7,350 nucleotides of DNA, taken from contig JAJFGM010000283.1 of the NCBI GenBank assembly GCA_021776145.1, positions 1 to 7,350 on the forward strand, in the 5' to 3' direction. Below the pieces are notes generated by a model that was not told where the DNA came from, ran no database searches, and saw only the letters and a list, made by a program, of their open reading frames with translations. The first letter of the stretch is position 1; each line of letters opens with the position of its first letter. Both the position numbers and the translations under genes were made by a program. Source of the stretch: Kiloniellaceae bacterium. Its GTDB lineage: Bacteria; Pseudomonadota; Alphaproteobacteria; Kiloniellales; Kiloniellaceae. Shown piece after piece: positions 6,213 to 7,350 of this stretch.

Positions 6213-7064
6213 CTAGTGTTTGCCCTCACTCAAGTTGGCCAGAAATCTTTCAAGCAGTCCCTGCACCCGGTCCGAGGCGGCCGCCGCGACTTCCATGGTC
6301 TGGGCATGCGACAAGGGCGTTTCACTTATGCCAGCGGCGAGGTTGGTGATGATCGACAAGGCGGCAACCCGCAGACCGGCATGGCGCGCCAGGATGACTT
6401 CCGGCACGGTCGACATGCCGACGGCATCGGCGCCCAACACCTTGGCCGCGCGGACCTCGGCCGGTGTCTCGAAATTCGGGCCGGCGCACCACATGTAGAC
6501 GCCCTCCGGCAATTCGAGCCCGCAACGCACCGCGTCCTGTTTAAGGTTTTTTCTCAGTTCTTTGTCGTAAGCCCCTACCATATCGACGAAACGTGCGTCA
6601 CCCACTTCCGAAAAAAGCGGCGAGACACCGGTGAAATTGATATGGTCGGACACCAGCATGACAGCGCCCGGCGGCGCCCACTCGACAAGGCTGCCGGCGG
6701 CATTTGTCAGCACCAGAATGTCGCAGCCGATGCCGGCCAGGGTCCGAACCGCCACCTTCATGGCATCGGCACGGCCGCTTTCGTAGTAGTGCGCCCGCCC
6801 CTGCATGACCGCCACCTCGGTCCCACCGACGGATCCAAGCAGCAAACGGCCGGCGTGCCCGGCGACACCGGGTTCGGGGAATCCGGGCAGTTCGGCATAG
6901 TCGATGCGCGTGGCCTGCTCGACCCTTTCGGCAAAGGCACCAAGGCCGGATCCCAGCACCAGGCCGACGCGCGGCGCGGCCTGCGGCGCCCGTGCGCGCA
7001 CCGCCGCGACGGCTTCTGCCACCTGCGCTTCGACTTTCCGCGCGGATCGACCTGCATCCTCCAC
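6213..7064 (-). CDS. punA: Purine nucleoside phosphorylase, trimeric low-molecular-mass type
   Basis: A 283-residue protein of the mammalian-like trimeric PNP family, which cleaves inosine, guanosine and their deoxy forms with phosphate. Motifs seen: GLVLGSGLG at 34-42 (phosphate loop), GRAHYYE at 89-95, TNAAGSL at 120-126, GPNFETPAEVRAAKVLGADAVGMSTVPE at 195-222 with the base-binding E199, and ITNLAAG at 239-245 with N241. The human enzyme has Asn-Lys at the last site; here Leu follows Asn, as is common in bacteria. The start is GTG at 7064: AAGGAG sits 6 bases upstream, inside the end of cdd, and the start lies just 3 bases after the cdd stop. An overlapping ATG a few bases on is out of frame. 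The symbol is by family; xapA or deoD is also used for such genes. Confidence 0.94.
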   Translation of the reverse strand: MEDAGRSARKVEAQVAEAVAAVRARAPQAAPRVGLVLGSGLGAFAERVEQATRIDYAELPGFPEPGVAGHAGRLLLGSVGGTEVAVMQGRAHYYESGRADAMKVAVRTLAGIGCDILVLTNAAGSLVEWAPPGAVMLVSDHINFTGVSPLFSEVGDARFVDMVGAYDKELRKNLKQDAVRCGLELPEGVYMWCAGPNFETPAEVRAAKVLGADAVGMSTVPEVILARHAGLRVAALSIITNLAAGISETPLSHAQTMEVAAAASDRVQGLLERFLANLSEGKH

Positions 7065-7067
7065 GGC

Positions 7068-7350
7068 TCACTCCTTGGCGGTCGTATCCAAATGCCCCGG
7101 GCCGAACGACAGGGGCAAGAGTTCGCCCAAGGTCAGGCTGCGGCGTAAACCCTCCGGACCGCAGACATGGATCGGCGTGGCATCGTCGGCGAATTCGCGG
7201 ATGCGCTGGCGGCAGCCGCCGCAGGGCGTCACCAGAGGTTCGCCACGGCCAATCACGGCAACCTCCGTGATGCGCCGCTCGCCGGCCGCGACCATGGCGG
7301 AGATGGCCGAGGCCTCGGCACAGCAGCCTTGCGGGTAGGCGGCGTTCTCG
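7068..7350 (-). CDS. cdd: Cytidine deaminase, C-terminal part (cut by window edge)
   Basis: The visible 93 residues are the C-terminal two thirds or more of a short tetrameric-type cytidine deaminase (usual length about 130). It hydrolyses cytidine and deoxycytidine to uridine and deoxyuridine. The visible part opens with ENAAYPQGCCAE, which holds the first zinc-binding Cys and the catalytic Glu (family form: VENASYG..CAE). It continues with TPCGGCRQ, the PCxxC pair of zinc ligands. The C-terminal tail (LRRSLTLGELLPLSFGP) matches the conserved L..LLP..FGP end of the family. The N-terminus lies beyond 7350. It is the most upstream gene seen in the operon, so the operon promoter is probably outside the window. 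Confidence 0.95.
   Translation of the reverse strand, partial: ENAAYPQGCCAEASAISAMVAAGERRITEVAVIGRGEPLVTPCGGCRQRIREFADDATPIHVCGPEGLRRSLTLGELLPLSFGPGHLDTTAKE

Noticed and set aside
5859..7148. Plus-strand open frame of over 400 codons across punA and deoA
   Set aside because: It is antisense to two well-recognised enzymes, spans their junction, and is rich in His, Gln, Gly and Arg as expected for a shadow frame.
1..7350. CRISPR array, tRNA or rRNA gene, toxin-antitoxin or known defence system
   Set aside because: I found no spaced direct repeats, no cloverleaf or rRNA-like sequence, and no proteins of such systems on either strand.

Overview
The window looks like a G+C-rich proteobacterial chromosome. 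An alphaproteobacterium of the Rhodospirillales type is my best guess, from base composition, codon choice and the style of the proteins; this is inference. It has two unlike halves that meet tail to tail.

The left half (1 to about 3240) reads as accessory DNA. It opens with the end of an IS3-family insertion sequence on the minus strand. This copy has lost most of its interior: the first codons of OrfA run almost directly into the C-terminal catalytic part of OrfB. Next come two plus-strand genes 28 bp apart: an exported single-haem (CxxCH) protein of a family I do not recognise as characterised, and an astacin-like zinc metalloprotease (HExxHxxGxxH plus Met-turn). The protease has a C-terminal domain that resembles a c-type cytochrome domain that has lost its haem site. 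A gene-poor stretch follows, holding a perfect 16-bp dyad and what looks like the broken tail of a LysR regulator.

The right half (3265 to 7350) is a tight minus-strand nucleoside salvage operon, read from right to left: cytidine deaminase (cdd, cut by the window edge), trimeric purine nucleoside phosphorylase, thymidine phosphorylase (deoA), a cytoplasmic HAD phosphatase and an exported class B/e(P4)-type HAD acid phosphatase. The first three genes are 0-3 bp apart, and every visible start from the phosphorylase onward has a Shine-Dalgarno sequence. Together they suggest a route in which the exported phosphatase strips phosphate from external nucleotides, nucleosides enter the cell, the deaminase converts (deoxy)cytidine to (deoxy)uridine, and the two phosphorylases release free bases and (deoxy)ribose-1-phosphate. 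The cytoplasmic HAD enzyme would be a housekeeping nucleotide or sugar-phosphate phosphatase.

I found no tRNA, rRNA, CRISPR array or recognisable defence system. The least explained part is the haem protein and metalloprotease pair.
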